DNA of 64,000 nt, taken from NCBI GenBank assembly GCA_934702355.1, contig CAKUXX010000003.1:1-64000 (forward strand), in the 5' to 3' direction. Below the pieces are notes generated by a model, which did no database searches, was not told the origin of the DNA, and saw only the letters and a program-made list of their open reading frames with translations. Below, one piece after another: positions 7,934 to 16,449 of this stretch. Source of the DNA: an uncultured Methanomassiliicoccales archaeon. Its GTDB lineage: Archaea > Thermoplasmatota > Thermoplasmata > Methanomassiliicoccales > Methanomethylophilaceae. Within the stretch, counting starts at the first letter, position 1, and the number at the start of each line of letters is the position of its first letter. The translations under genes and the position numbers were made by a program.

Positions 7934-9145
7934 ATGAACAAGAACCTGATCCTGATCGTCGCCATCGTCGCTGCGATAGCAACAGTGACGATACTGATGG
8001 ACGAGGAGGAATCCGGGGAACCCACGCTTCCGAACGTCTCGATAGTCACGGACAGCGGCGAGTTCATCTACACCGACGAAAGCTACACCAAATGCAGCGT
8101 GAGCGTCTGGGGCGGCGACGGGGACTTCACCTTGGACGCCGAGAATGCGAAGATCCGCGGAAGGGGCAACTCCACCTGGGACCAGCCTTCGTGGTGGTAC
8201 ATGCCCAAGAAGCCATACAAGGTCATGTTCGACGAACCGATCGACATGTTCGGAAACGGTGCCGCCAGGAAATGGACGTTCATCGCCAACTACTCCGACC
8301 CGAGCCTGAGCAGGGACTACTTCGCATACACCATCGGGGCGGCGATAGGTCTCGAGGACACGACCACGGTCCAATGCGTAAACCTGTACCTGAACGACAT
8401 CTACCAGGGCGAGTACCTCATGTGCGAGCAGGTGGAGATTGGGGAAGGACGCGTCGACATAGACGTGGGACCGATCGACGGGGACTACGGATTCCTGACG
8501 GAGATGGACGCATGGATCCTTAGCGACGGAGTCGAGGGTCTGGACTACTTCTGGAGCAACGGGAATGTGTATTCGGTTCACTGGCCCGGCGACGATGCCA
8601 TGGATGCCATCAGGTCCGGGGATTATGACAGGGCATCCGGGATGATCGATATGGAGTCCTTCGCGCTGACGTACATAGTCAACGAGCTGTTCCACACCCA
8701 GGATGTCCAGAGCGGAAGCTTCTACATGCACCGCTCCGCCGGAGGGAAACTTGTCAGCGGACCGATATGGGACTTCGACAACAGCTCCGGCAATGCGAGC
8801 AACAGCACATCCAAGCACCCGGACAGGCTGTGGGCGGCGGACCAGAACATATGGTATCGGGAACTTCTGAAGTACGATGAGTTCAGGGCCCTGGTCGGGG
8901 AGAAGCTGAGCGAGAACATCGATACCATATCCGAGACGATCCAGTCCGACCGCGAGTACCTGCTGTCCCACAAAGGCGATTTCAAGAGGAACTTCGACAG
9001 ATGGTCCACGCTCGGCACTCTCACCGGAGCGAATCCATTGGAATTCCTCGTCATAGACACCTGGACCGGACATCTTGACTATCTGTGCAACTGGCTGGAC
9101 GCTAGTCTGAGATACCTGATGTCTGTGTACTGCCCCGACGCATGA
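7934..9145 (+). CDS. CotH-like kinase, membrane-anchored, extracellular
   Basis: A 403-residue CotH protein. An N-terminal hydrophobic segment (about residues 4-21) serves as signal anchor, placing the domain outside the cell. CotH signatures follow: RGRGNSTW, KKPYKVMF, a glutamate-containing YGFLTEMD, and the metal-binding WDFDNSSGN. CotH proteins are secreted atypical kinases that phosphorylate coat proteins in Bacillus spores. The start at 7934 is chosen because it directly precedes the hydrophobic segment and lies 8 nt after the DUF4956 stop. With VTC and DUF4956 it forms a conserved module whose substrate is unknown; an extracellular phosphotransfer fed by an internal phosphate polymer is speculation. 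Confidence 0.88.
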   Translation: MNKNLILIVAIVAAIATVTILMDEEESGEPTLPNVSIVTDSGEFIYTDESYTKCSVSVWGGDGDFTLDAENAKIRGRGNSTWDQPSWWYMPKKPYKVMFDEPIDMFGNGAARKWTFIANYSDPSLSRDYFAYTIGAAIGLEDTTTVQCVNLYLNDIYQGEYLMCEQVEIGEGRVDIDVGPIDGDYGFLTEMDAWILSDGVEGLDYFWSNGNVYSVHWPGDDAMDAIRSGDYDRASGMIDMESFALTYIVNELFHTQDVQSGSFYMHRSAGGKLVSGPIWDFDNSSGNASNSTSKHPDRLWAADQNIWYRELLKYDEFRALVGEKLSENIDTISETIQSDREYLLSHKGDFKRNFDRWSTLGTLTGANPLEFLVIDTWTGHLDYLCNWLDASLRYLMSVYCPDA

Positions 9146-9207
9146 ACAACGTCGCAGCCGAACCTCCGCTAGAAAGTCTCATTAAATTGATAGGATAATG
9201 ACCCCTC

Positions 9208-10710
9208 ATGGCCGGCAAGAGACGTCTCAGAATGCGCGGTGTGAAACACACATCCAAAAAGTTGGAGGATGAGCTCCTGGAGAAATCCAACAGGCTCGCC
9301 GATGAACCCGGGATCCTGAGGCCCCAATGCGCCGGCGGATGCCGCAAATGCGTTTTCGACAAGACGTTCAAGAGCATCGACTCCCTCCAGAAGATAAGGG
9401 ACAAACAGGATGCCCTCATCAAAGAGGCCTCCAGGTTCGGAGGGGACGAGATCGTCAAAGCATATGCAGGCACAATATCCCTTGCCGCCGAAGGCACCAT
9501 CCCCCTTCTGGCCAGCGGAACCCTGGGCGGCGAGAAGGTGTCCTATGCCGTCCGCGGAACAGTCGCGGCCCCGTTCCTCATCGGATGCCAATACTACGAC
9601 GACCCCCGCAGGAGGCTCCTCCTGTACAGCAACGTCGTCAAGAAGCACAAGCTCCACCTGTACTCGTTCGGAGATGACCTCGTCTGCTCCGACACACCCA
9701 ACATGCCCGAGGACTATCTCTACGACACATTCTGGGAGACCCCGTATGAATTCCCCGAGGACGGACTGGAGTGCGGACACTCCACATCCGCCGTGCTGGA
9801 GATAAGCGTGAAATCCCTCGGTCAGAAGATATCGATATGCGACGGATGCGCAAGGGATGTATCGACACTCATGTACGTGGTCTCCAGGCTGGCCGCCGTC
9901 GATCCCCTGGATGACATAACCGTGTCCATCCGCCACAAGTACCATGCCGAGGGAGAATCCGACCTCGAGACCATAACGGGCGACCGCCTGAAGGAGTACA
10001 TGGTCGGCAAGGTCACGGATGCGGGATTGATCTCATCCGTCAAGAGGGCCAAGCTCGGAGATCTGAAAGAAGGTTCAAGCTCCACATACATCATCGGAAC
10101 GAAGAACTACGGATCCTCTCTGGACGACTTCATATCCGACATCGTCGGAGAGGAAAGGGAGAAGGCCACCCTGAAGAGGTTCCTCGAGAGCAACAGCAGG
10201 GCAGTGGTGATCAAGACGGGCAAGATGTCCGAGGCCCTGGCGGCACTCTGGGAGGCCGACTGGAAAGGGATCATCGAAGCACACACTGATTCGAAGACGG
10301 CCAACATGATGGGCGACGTGTCCAAGAACCAGCCCCTGACCGTGCTTTCCGATGCCTACAACATCTACAGGTCCGCAGATGTCGTCGCGGCACTGCCCGA
10401 GTTCAAGAGGCCCGGACCCGTGACAATCCTTGCAGACAAGCTCGCCAAGGCGGGAAAGGTCGGAGGAGGCCCGATGGTGGACGAGACCATCACCAGATCC
10501 TCGATAAAAGACAGCAAGTCCAAGACGGTTGCCTGCGCATTCGCGATGGCCGTCGGTGTCGAGGTATCAATGAAACTCTCCAAGGACGAGAAGGACTTCG
10601 CGGAATACCTCGTCCCGTTCGTCAGGAAGGTCCTGGAGGCCGAGGGCGAGAACTATCGCGCGGCCATGAACACGCTTCTCACGGCGAGCAGCGCCAATGA
10701 GAAGGTGTGA
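9208..10710 (+). CDS. conserved protein of unknown function with cysteine clusters
   Basis: A 500-residue protein I do not recognise. The N-terminus is very basic (KRRLRMRG) and is followed by C41-x3-C45-x2-C48, then a second cysteine pair in ICDGCARD near residue 212 and a CGH near 190, which together could bind zinc. The C-terminal half (about 310-495) is mostly helical with several glycine-rich turns. The ATG lies about 25 bp after an AT-rich ATTAAATTG, so the mRNA is probably leaderless. It converges on taw2 with the two stops adjacent. No membrane segments. The basic N-terminus and cysteines suggest nucleic acid binding, which is inference. Confidence 0.7.
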   Translation: MAGKRRLRMRGVKHTSKKLEDELLEKSNRLADEPGILRPQCAGGCRKCVFDKTFKSIDSLQKIRDKQDALIKEASRFGGDEIVKAYAGTISLAAEGTIPLLASGTLGGEKVSYAVRGTVAAPFLIGCQYYDDPRRRLLLYSNVVKKHKLHLYSFGDDLVCSDTPNMPEDYLYDTFWETPYEFPEDGLECGHSTSAVLEISVKSLGQKISICDGCARDVSTLMYVVSRLAAVDPLDDITVSIRHKYHAEGESDLETITGDRLKEYMVGKVTDAGLISSVKRAKLGDLKEGSSSTYIIGTKNYGSSLDDFISDIVGEEREKATLKRFLESNSRAVVIKTGKMSEALAALWEADWKGIIEAHTDSKTANMMGDVSKNQPLTVLSDAYNIYRSADVVAALPEFKRPGPVTILADKLAKAGKVGGGPMVDETITRSSIKDSKSKTVACAFAMAVGVEVSMKLSKDEKDFAEYLVPFVRKVLEAEGENYRAAMNTLLTASSANEKV

Positions 10711-11739
10711 TCAGAGGATCCTCACATCCGCGACATAATGGGATACCGACGGGGCGAAGGACTTCACCTCGCGGATCCCTTCTATTCTGTACCTTCCGGG
10801 GCATGCCTCGGAGAATATCTTCTCGATGCGCTCGCGGTACTCGTTCACGTAGAACGTGTCGTGATAATGTATGATCCCGCCGGGACGTATCATCCTCAGT
10901 GCGGCGGGGATGAAATCCGATGTTGTCTGAACGTATCCCATCAGGATGCGGTCGGCGAAACCCGTTCCGAGAAGACAGCGGTTGTCGGCAAGGATGGGTA
11001 TGACCACATCGTCCACCTCGTTACGGACGATGTTCTCGGCCAGGAACCTGTAGGATTCAGGATTCTTCTCGCATGCGAACACCCTCCTAGCTCCCGAGAA
11101 CTTGGCCAGAGGGAGCGTGAAGTACCCTATGCCGGCGAACATGTCGACGACCGTCTCCCCAGTGCAGTCCAGATTCCTCATCCTCATGCGCTCCTCGGTG
11201 TTCCCGGAGGCGAACATGACCTTGGTCACATCGAAGCCGTAACGGATGCCGTTCTCCAGCCTGACCGATCTTGTGTCGGTTCCGTAGATGACCTCCATGC
11301 TGGGACGTCTGAACTCGCCGGACACACCGCGTACATCTGCGCACACGGTCTTGGCGCCCAGAACCTCGGCATAGACCTTCCCGATCTCCTCGGCGAACGG
11401 TCTGCATCTAGGGTCCATCTTGACTATGACTATGTCGCCTACGAACTCCCACCTGTCGGGGATTATGCCCTCGATCTCCGGATTGGCGGAAAGGATCTCG
11501 TGTATCCTCTCCTGCGGGGACCTGCGGTCCAGTGTATGGGCCTCACCCTCCACGGCATCGTACCCTTCAGATACCAGGGACTCGACGTATTCCGGCAGGA
11601 TGGGGACATAGCGGTAGCCGCCTTCCTTGGAGATCTTGGCATGGATGTCCACCTTTCCGGAATCCATGAGCATGCGTATGGTAGGTCCTGCGGAATCCGC
11701 AGGCAGCCTGATGAAAGTCACCTTCTTCAAAACAAACAC
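10711..11739 (-). CDS. taw2: tRNA(Phe) wyosine aminocarboxypropyl transferase Taw2 (Trm5/TYW2 family)
   Basis: A class I SAM-dependent enzyme of the Trm5/TYW2 family, 342 residues. The SAM site reads VVDMFAGIGYFTLPLAK (about 197-213), followed by FACEKNP. The position that is NLP-type in the Trm5 methyltransferases reads ILMGYVQTT here, and HYHDTF follows, both typical of Taw2/TYW2, which transfers the aminocarboxypropyl group of SAM onto the tricyclic base at position 37 of tRNA-Phe. The N-terminal 100 residues match the substrate-binding region. Its start overlaps the end of the upstream reductase gene by 13 bp, so the two are co-transcribed. A Trm5-like m1G37 enzyme is the alternative. Confidence 0.8.
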   Translation of the reverse strand: MFVLKKVTFIRLPADSAGPTIRMLMDSGKVDIHAKISKEGGYRYVPILPEYVESLVSEGYDAVEGEAHTLDRRSPQERIHEILSANPEIEGIIPDRWEFVGDIVIVKMDPRCRPFAEEIGKVYAEVLGAKTVCADVRGVSGEFRRPSMEVIYGTDTRSVRLENGIRYGFDVTKVMFASGNTEERMRMRNLDCTGETVVDMFAGIGYFTLPLAKFSGARRVFACEKNPESYRFLAENIVRNEVDDVVIPILADNRCLLGTGFADRILMGYVQTTSDFIPAALRMIRPGGIIHYHDTFYVNEYRERIEKIFSEACPGRYRIEGIREVKSFAPSVSHYVADVRIL

Positions 11740-12869
11740 CTCAGCGCCAACGGTATGGCGGCCATTGCGGCCCTCGGCCTTCTTAGCATCCCGACGAACA
11801 CCTCGGACGGACGGTCGATCTCGATATCGTCCAGAAGGGATCTGATATCGTCCCTGGATGCGAATGCCCCTGCGGCATCCAGATCCCCGTCGTCCATGCG
11901 TAGAAGCATGCGTCTGAGACTGTATCCCCGCTTCAGCTCGCGTCCGAATGCGTGTTGGAACCTCTTCTGATATTCCGATAGTCTACGGGCAGATAGATCG
12001 TTGTCTTCCAATGCACCCGATGCGACGTCGGACAGCATCCCCGCTGCGGACAGACCCGGGAACAGACCGCCTCCCGATACGGGCTTCACCTGTGCGGCGG
12101 CATCACCGACTATCATGCAGCGTTCGCCGTACATCCTCGGTCTTGGGCCCAATGGGATCTTGCCGCAATGCATCGACATGACCCTGTCCTCCGCGCCTAT
12201 GCTGCGCAGCAGCTTCCTGAGATACGGCATCGGCGGACCTGCGGACCAGGACGTGCACAATCCCACGCGGACATAGTCCCCGCAGGGGATCTCCCACGTG
12301 AAGAAACCCGGCGCCCATTCGGACCCGAGATGCGCCCTGAACAGGTCGTCATGCTCGGGCCTCATGCGGACATCGGCCTGTATGCCCCTGAGATACTCCG
12401 TCGGGGCATTACTCCCCAGCGAATCTGCTATGTTGGAGGTATGACCTTCCGCACCGATCAGCAGTCTGCATCCGATCGAACGTGATGATGTGTCCACGGA
12501 GACATGATCGGAAACAGAATGGGAACGGTATGATTCCCCGTAGGAGTACTCCGCACCCGCATCCACGGCGGCATCGGCCATCATGGAATCGAGCTGATGC
12601 CTGTCGATGGTCCTGGCCTTGGGCTCCTTGGAGCGGACGGTCACGGAGCTCCCTCCCGGGAAGAAGACCTCCGCACCGTGAATTGTGGAAAATATGTCCG
12701 GCCTGACGCCGGACAGTTTGATGACGTCGTCGGTGACCAGTCCCGCACATTGCACGGGAAGTCCCGACACCTTGTGGTCCTCCAGCACCAGGACATCGTG
12801 TCCGGGTGCCAGGAGGGCCGCGACACGGCTTCCTGCAGGGCCTCCGCCCGCGATCACCGCGTCGTACAT
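11727..12869 (-). CDS. geranylgeranyl reductase family flavoprotein
   Basis: An FAD-dependent reductase of 380 residues. The dinucleotide-binding motif AGGGPAGS is at residues 7-14, RHQLDSMM lies near 100, and a second FAD motif MIVGDAAAQVKPVSGGGL occurs near 265. This family saturates the geranylgeranyl chains of archaeal membrane lipids; a related role in quinone-like side chains is possible. Several paralogues usually exist per archaeal genome, so the exact substrate is not certain. It starts 4 nt after the transaldolase stop and overlaps taw2 at its end, forming the tail of a minus-strand run. Confidence 0.85.
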   Translation of the reverse strand: MYDAVIAGGGPAGSRVAALLAPGHDVLVLEDHKVSGLPVQCAGLVTDDVIKLSGVRPDIFSTIHGAEVFFPGGSSVTVRSKEPKARTIDRHQLDSMMADAAVDAGAEYSYGESYRSHSVSDHVSVDTSSRSIGCRLLIGAEGHTSNIADSLGSNAPTEYLRGIQADVRMRPEHDDLFRAHLGSEWAPGFFTWEIPCGDYVRVGLCTSWSAGPPMPYLRKLLRSIGAEDRVMSMHCGKIPLGPRPRMYGERCMIVGDAAAQVKPVSGGGLFPGLSAAGMLSDVASGALEDNDLSARRLSEYQKRFQHAFGRELKRGYSLRRMLLRMDDGDLDAAGAFASRDDIRSLLDDIEIDRPSEVFVGMLRRPRAAMAAIPLALRCLF

Positions 12870-12873
12870 CAGC

Positions 12874-13521
12874 TCAGCTCTTCTTGGACTTCTCGTAGTC
12901 CGCGATGAACTTCTGGATACCCTCGTCTGTCTTGGGGTGCTTGACCATGAGCTTGAGGGTGTCGTAGGGGATCGTCGCGATGTCGCATCCGGTGAGCGCA
13001 GCGTCGAGGACGTGTGCGGGTCCGCGGATGGATGCGGCGATGACCTCGGTCTCGATTCCGTAGTTGGCGAAGATCGTCATGATCTCGGCGACAAGATCGG
13101 ATCCGTACTGTCCGATATCGTCCAGACGTCCGATGAAGGGCGAGACGAATGCGGCTCCGGCCTTTGCTGCGAGAAGCGCCTGGAGAGGCGAGAATATCAG
13201 GGTGACGTTGACCCTGATCCCCTCGGAGGAGAGGATCTTCGTCGCTTTGAGGGTCTCCACGCACATGGGGAGCTTGACGTTGATGTTCGGGTGGATGGAT
13301 GCGAGCTCGCGTCCCTCCTTGACCATCTCATCGCAGGTCATCGACATGGCCTCGGCGGATATGGGTCCGTCGACGACCTCTGCGATCTCCCTGACGCGTG
13401 TCCTGACGTCGGTTCCCTCTTTGGCGATCAGGCTGGGATTTGTGGTGACCCCGTCCAGGATCCCCCAGCTGTTGATCTCCTTGATCATTTCCAGATTCGC
13501 TGTGTCTATGAATATCTTCAT
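12874..13521 (-). CDS. transaldolase / fructose-6-phosphate aldolase-like
   Basis: A small transaldolase of the MipB/TalC type, 215 residues. The start MKIFIDTANLEMIKE, the TTNPSL motif, the NVKLPM strand with the Schiff-base lysine, NVTLIFSPLQALLAAKAGA and the SPFIGRLDD motif are all present. It interconverts sugar phosphates of the non-oxidative pentose phosphate route together with the transketolase encoded just upstream. AAGGAGGT lies 7 nt before the ATG, a strong ribosome site that fixes the start. Gaps of 5 and 4 nt to its neighbours show co-transcription. Confidence 0.93.
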   Translation of the reverse strand: MKIFIDTANLEMIKEINSWGILDGVTTNPSLIAKEGTDVRTRVREIAEVVDGPISAEAMSMTCDEMVKEGRELASIHPNINVKLPMCVETLKATKILSSEGIRVNVTLIFSPLQALLAAKAGAAFVSPFIGRLDDIGQYGSDLVAEIMTIFANYGIETEVIAASIRGPAHVLDAALTGCDIATIPYDTLKLMVKHPKTDEGIQKFIADYEKSKKS

Positions 13522-13526
13522 TGGAA

Positions 13527-14465
13527 TTACCTCCTTGAAATCGATTTCCTGGCCGCGTCCGCGATGTGCTCCGCGGTCAGCCCGTATTTGGCCATGAGCT
13601 CGTCCGGCTTCCCGGACTCCCCGAATGTGTCGTTGGTGCCGACCCTCTCCAGCGGAGCGACGACGCTCTCGCTGAGGACCTCGGCGACGGCGGAACCGAG
13701 TCCGCCTATGATGCTGTGCTCCTCTGCGGTGACGCAGCATCCTGTCTTCGATACGGATGCGACGACCGCCTCCACGTCCAGAGGCTTGATCGTGGACATG
13801 TTGATGACCTCGGCGGATACGCCTTCGGCGGCGAGCATCTCTGCGGTATCCAGACAGAACGAGACCATCTGGCCGCAGCCTATCAGTGTGACGTCCTTCC
13901 CTTCCCTCATGACGGTGGCCTTGCCGATGCGGAACGGCTCGCCCTCCTTCGTTATGGTCGGGAACTCGGCACGGCCCATCCTCATGTAGACGGGTCCGTT
14001 GTAATCCGCGATCGCCTTGGTGGCGGAATACGCCTCGTATGCGTCCGCGGGGGAGATGACGGTCATGTTGGGGAGCGCCCTCATTATGGCCATGTCCTCC
14101 AGGGCCTGATGGGATGCTCCGTCCTCTCCGACGCTGATGCCGCAGTGCGTTGCGACGATCTTGACGTTGAGCTTCGGGTATGCGACCGCGAGCCTGATCT
14201 GCTCCCAGCACCTTCCGGAGGCGAACACTCCGAACGTGGATGCGAAAGCGGTCTTGCCGGATGCCGCGAGGCCTGCGGCGATGCCGACCATGTTCTGCTC
14301 CGCGATACCGACCTCGATGAACCTCTCCGGGCACACCTTCTTGAAATCCGATGTCTTGGTGGAGCCTGCCAGGTCCGCGTCGAGGACGACTATGTCGTCC
14401 CTCTCGGAGGCCAGGTCGGCGAGCGCCTTTCCGTAGTAGTTGCGCTGTGCGAGCTTCTCACTCAT
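13527..14465 (-). CDS. transketolase, C-terminal subunit
   Basis: The pyrimidine-binding and C-terminal half of a split transketolase, 312 residues. Visible are the conserved glutamate in EVGIAEQNMVGIAAGLA that activates thiamine diphosphate, GEDGASHQALEDMA, and the C-terminal domain with EEHSIIGGLGSAV. It overlaps the N-terminal subunit gene by 4 nt (ATGA), implying coupled translation of the two halves in equal amounts. Many archaea and some bacteria use such split enzymes. Together with the transaldolase gene 5 nt downstream it makes ribose phosphate from glycolytic intermediates, the likely source of pentoses here. Confidence 0.95.
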   Translation of the reverse strand: MSEKLAQRNYYGKALADLASERDDIVVLDADLAGSTKTSDFKKVCPERFIEVGIAEQNMVGIAAGLAASGKTAFASTFGVFASGRCWEQIRLAVAYPKLNVKIVATHCGISVGEDGASHQALEDMAIMRALPNMTVISPADAYEAYSATKAIADYNGPVYMRMGRAEFPTITKEGEPFRIGKATVMREGKDVTLIGCGQMVSFCLDTAEMLAAEGVSAEVINMSTIKPLDVEAVVASVSKTGCCVTAEEHSIIGGLGSAVAEVLSESVVAPLERVGTNDTFGESGKPDELMAKYGLTAEHIADAARKSISRR

Positions 14466-15292
14466 TGGGATCCCTCCTTCAACTCGGCCATGGCCTGTTC
14501 GAACTCGTCCTTGTTGCATGCCTTCCCGTGGAAGCCTGCGTTGTTCTCCATGAACGAGACGCCTTTTCCTTTGATCGTGTTCATTATGATGACGGTGGGC
14601 TTCCTGCGGGACTCCTCCGCCTTGTCGAGGGCCTCCTCGATCTGACGGATGCTGTGCCCGTTGATGATTATCACATTCCAGCCGAACGCCTTCCATTTCT
14701 CCGGAAGGGGCTCGAGTCCGACGGCATCCTCTGTGCTGCCTGTGATCTGGAGCCTGTTCCTGTCGACGACTGCGACCAGGTTGTTCAGACCGTTCTGGCT
14801 GGCGAACATCGCCGCCTCCCAGTTCTGTCCGCTCTGGAGCTCCCCGTCGCCGAGAAGGCAGAATGTGTGGTAGTCCTTGCCGTCCAGCTTGCCGGCCATG
14901 GCGATGCCGCAGGCCATGCTGAGACCCTGTCCGAGGGAACCGGTGGACATCTCCACACCGGGGACCTTTCCGCGGACCGGGTGTCCCTGGAGCTTCGATC
15001 CGAGCTTCCTGAGGGTCAGCAGGTCCTCGACGGGGAAGTACCCCGACTCGGCCAGTGCGGCGTAGAGCACCGGGGCCACGTGTCCCTTCGAAAGGACGAA
15101 CCTGTCCCTGTCCTCCCAAGCGGGGTTGGACGGGTCGTGGTTTAGGTTGCGGAAATAGAGGACGGCCATGAAATCGGCGGCGGAAAGGGATCCTCCGGGA
15201 TGCCCCGAGCCTGCCGCGGTGGTCATCTCGACCACATGGATCCTGAGCTTGTTGGCGATCTTCTCCAGATCGACGACGCTTATGTCCTTCAT
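14462..15292 (-). CDS. transketolase, N-terminal subunit
   Basis: The thiamine-diphosphate/Mg-binding half of split transketolase, 276 residues. GHPGGSLSAADFMAVLY near residue 28, SKGHVAPVLYAALAE, and the diphosphate/metal motif GDGELQSGQNWEAA with the downstream VVDRN are all in place. The gene begins one nucleotide before the stop region of pcn and ends in a 4-nt overlap with the C-terminal subunit gene. Being in a run with pcn and tfs means replication, transcription and pentose supply genes share a transcript in this organism. Confidence 0.95.
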   Translation of the reverse strand: MKDISVVDLEKIANKLRIHVVEMTTAAGSGHPGGSLSAADFMAVLYFRNLNHDPSNPAWEDRDRFVLSKGHVAPVLYAALAESGYFPVEDLLTLRKLGSKLQGHPVRGKVPGVEMSTGSLGQGLSMACGIAMAGKLDGKDYHTFCLLGDGELQSGQNWEAAMFASQNGLNNLVAVVDRNRLQITGSTEDAVGLEPLPEKWKAFGWNVIIINGHSIRQIEEALDKAEESRRKPTVIIMNTIKGKGVSFMENNAGFHGKACNKDEFEQAMAELKEGSQ

Positions 15293-15293
15293 T

Positions 15294-16028
15294 TCACTCG
15301 CTCTCTATTCTGGGTGCAAGCAGGTAGTTCACCCTGACGTTGCCGTCGGCGAGGGCGAACACGAGCTTCACAGGATAGTCGTTGTCGAGCTCGACGCCCA
15401 CGATGGTACCCGCCGGGATGGCCTTTGTTATGTTGGAGAAGTAGTCCAGAGGGAACATGCTGCGGACTTCTACATCGGTGTCGACCTTGACGGATCCGCC
15501 CTCGAGGTGGAGACTGACCGAGTCGGTGTCCCCCTCGCAGGAGAGCTCGAAGCATCCAGGGGACGCCTTGAGCGTGATGTGGTCCGAGATGGAATCGGCG
15601 GCACGGATACCTTTCTGGAGCTCGTCCACTGGAAGACTGATCTTCGCTATCAGGGAGAGCTGGGGGACCTTGGTGTCGCCCATCGTGCTGGTGTCCACCA
15701 GGTTCATGCGCCTGGTGATGTTGCCGATCTTGAAGACGAGCCTGCCCATCGAGTCGTCCTGCTCCATCTTTATGATGTCGCCGGAGGATGCGAGCTTGAG
15801 GACCCCTTTGACCTTGTCGAGGTCGAGTCCGATCTCGCAGGATTCGGCCTCGTAGCTCTCGAACGCGCACTTCTCGATCTCCATCTCGATCATGGCGACG
15901 TGTGCCGCATCGACAGCCTTGAGGGTCATTCCCTCGGGCGTGATGGTGAACTTCACTTCATCTATGAGCGTGGAGATGATGTTGACGATTCCTTTCAGGG
16001 TGTCCGCTTTCAGTTCCGCTGAGAACAT
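15294..16028 (-). CDS. pcn: DNA polymerase sliding clamp (PCNA)
   Basis: Archaeal PCNA, 244 residues, the trimeric clamp that tethers polymerase, ligase and FEN1 to DNA. The two repeated clamp domains are visible: LKADTLKGIVNIISTLIDE and MTLKAVDAAHVAMIEME in the first, PVDELQKGIRAADSISDHI in the second; the interdomain loop is near residue 120. The start at 16028 is chosen because the ATG shares one base with the TFS stop (TGATG), a coupled arrangement, and because it matches the usual PCNA N-terminus MFSAELKA; a longer frame is possible but unlikely. Length is normal. Confidence 0.96.
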   Translation of the reverse strand: MFSAELKADTLKGIVNIISTLIDEVKFTITPEGMTLKAVDAAHVAMIEMEIEKCAFESYEAESCEIGLDLDKVKGVLKLASSGDIIKMEQDDSMGRLVFKIGNITRRMNLVDTSTMGDTKVPQLSLIAKISLPVDELQKGIRAADSISDHITLKASPGCFELSCEGDTDSVSLHLEGGSVKVDTDVEVRSMFPLDYFSNITKAIPAGTIVGVELDNDYPVKLVFALADGNVRVNYLLAPRIESE

Positions 16029-16327
16029 CAGTATTCCCTCCAAGAGTGGTTGCACTTGCAGCAGCGGTAGATCCTCGTCTCAGGTTCATCCGCTGCGCGG
16101 GTCTGCCTTATGACGAAATACGCTTCTGTGTGCCCGCACTCCGGGCAGGTGATGCGCGTCTTGGGAAGTGTTGCGACGTCTTCTTCGATGACCTTCATGA
16201 CCTTGTCTCTCGAATCAGTCACAATGACCTCCGCTTTGCCCGAGATGTCCTTTGTGGCTCCGCACGAATTGCAAACGTACTTACCGTCCTTGGGGAACAT
16301 CATTGATCCGCATGATGGACAAAACAT
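16028..16327 (-). CDS. tfs: transcript cleavage factor TFS
   Basis: A 99-residue TFIIS/RPB9-like protein. N-terminal zinc ribbon: MFCPSCGSMM…YVCNSCG. C-terminal ribbon: ITCPECGHTEAYF…YRCCKCNHSW, with the acidic cleavage hairpin residues DE in RAADEPET. This matches the cleavage-active TFS that rescues backtracked RNA polymerase. The start at 16327 gives the canonical N-terminus; the frame extends further upstream without a ribosome site. It is the first gene of a minus-strand run tfs-pcn-transketolase-transaldolase-reductase-taw2. AT-rich DNA (TATTTAATG) upstream is the likely promoter. Confidence 0.95.
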   Translation of the reverse strand: MFCPSCGSMMFPKDGKYVCNSCGATKDISGKAEVIVTDSRDKVMKVIEEDVATLPKTRITCPECGHTEAYFVIRQTRAADEPETRIYRCCKCNHSWREY

Positions 16328-16418
16328 TCTATAGCCTCTAGTCAAAGGGGATTGACTGAGCCTATTTAATGATTCCATACGCGCGCGAGGTGCGCGTACA
16401 GTTATAGAAAAGGAAGGT

Positions 16419-16441
16419 GGGACAGGATCGACTCCTGTCCC
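16419..16441 (-). terminator. hairpin after 703-aa gene
   Basis: GGGACAGGA and TCCTGTCCC make a perfect 9-bp stem with a 5-nt loop immediately after the stop of the low-complexity membrane protein gene. Confidence 0.65.
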
Positions 16442-16449
16442 GTTTCAAC

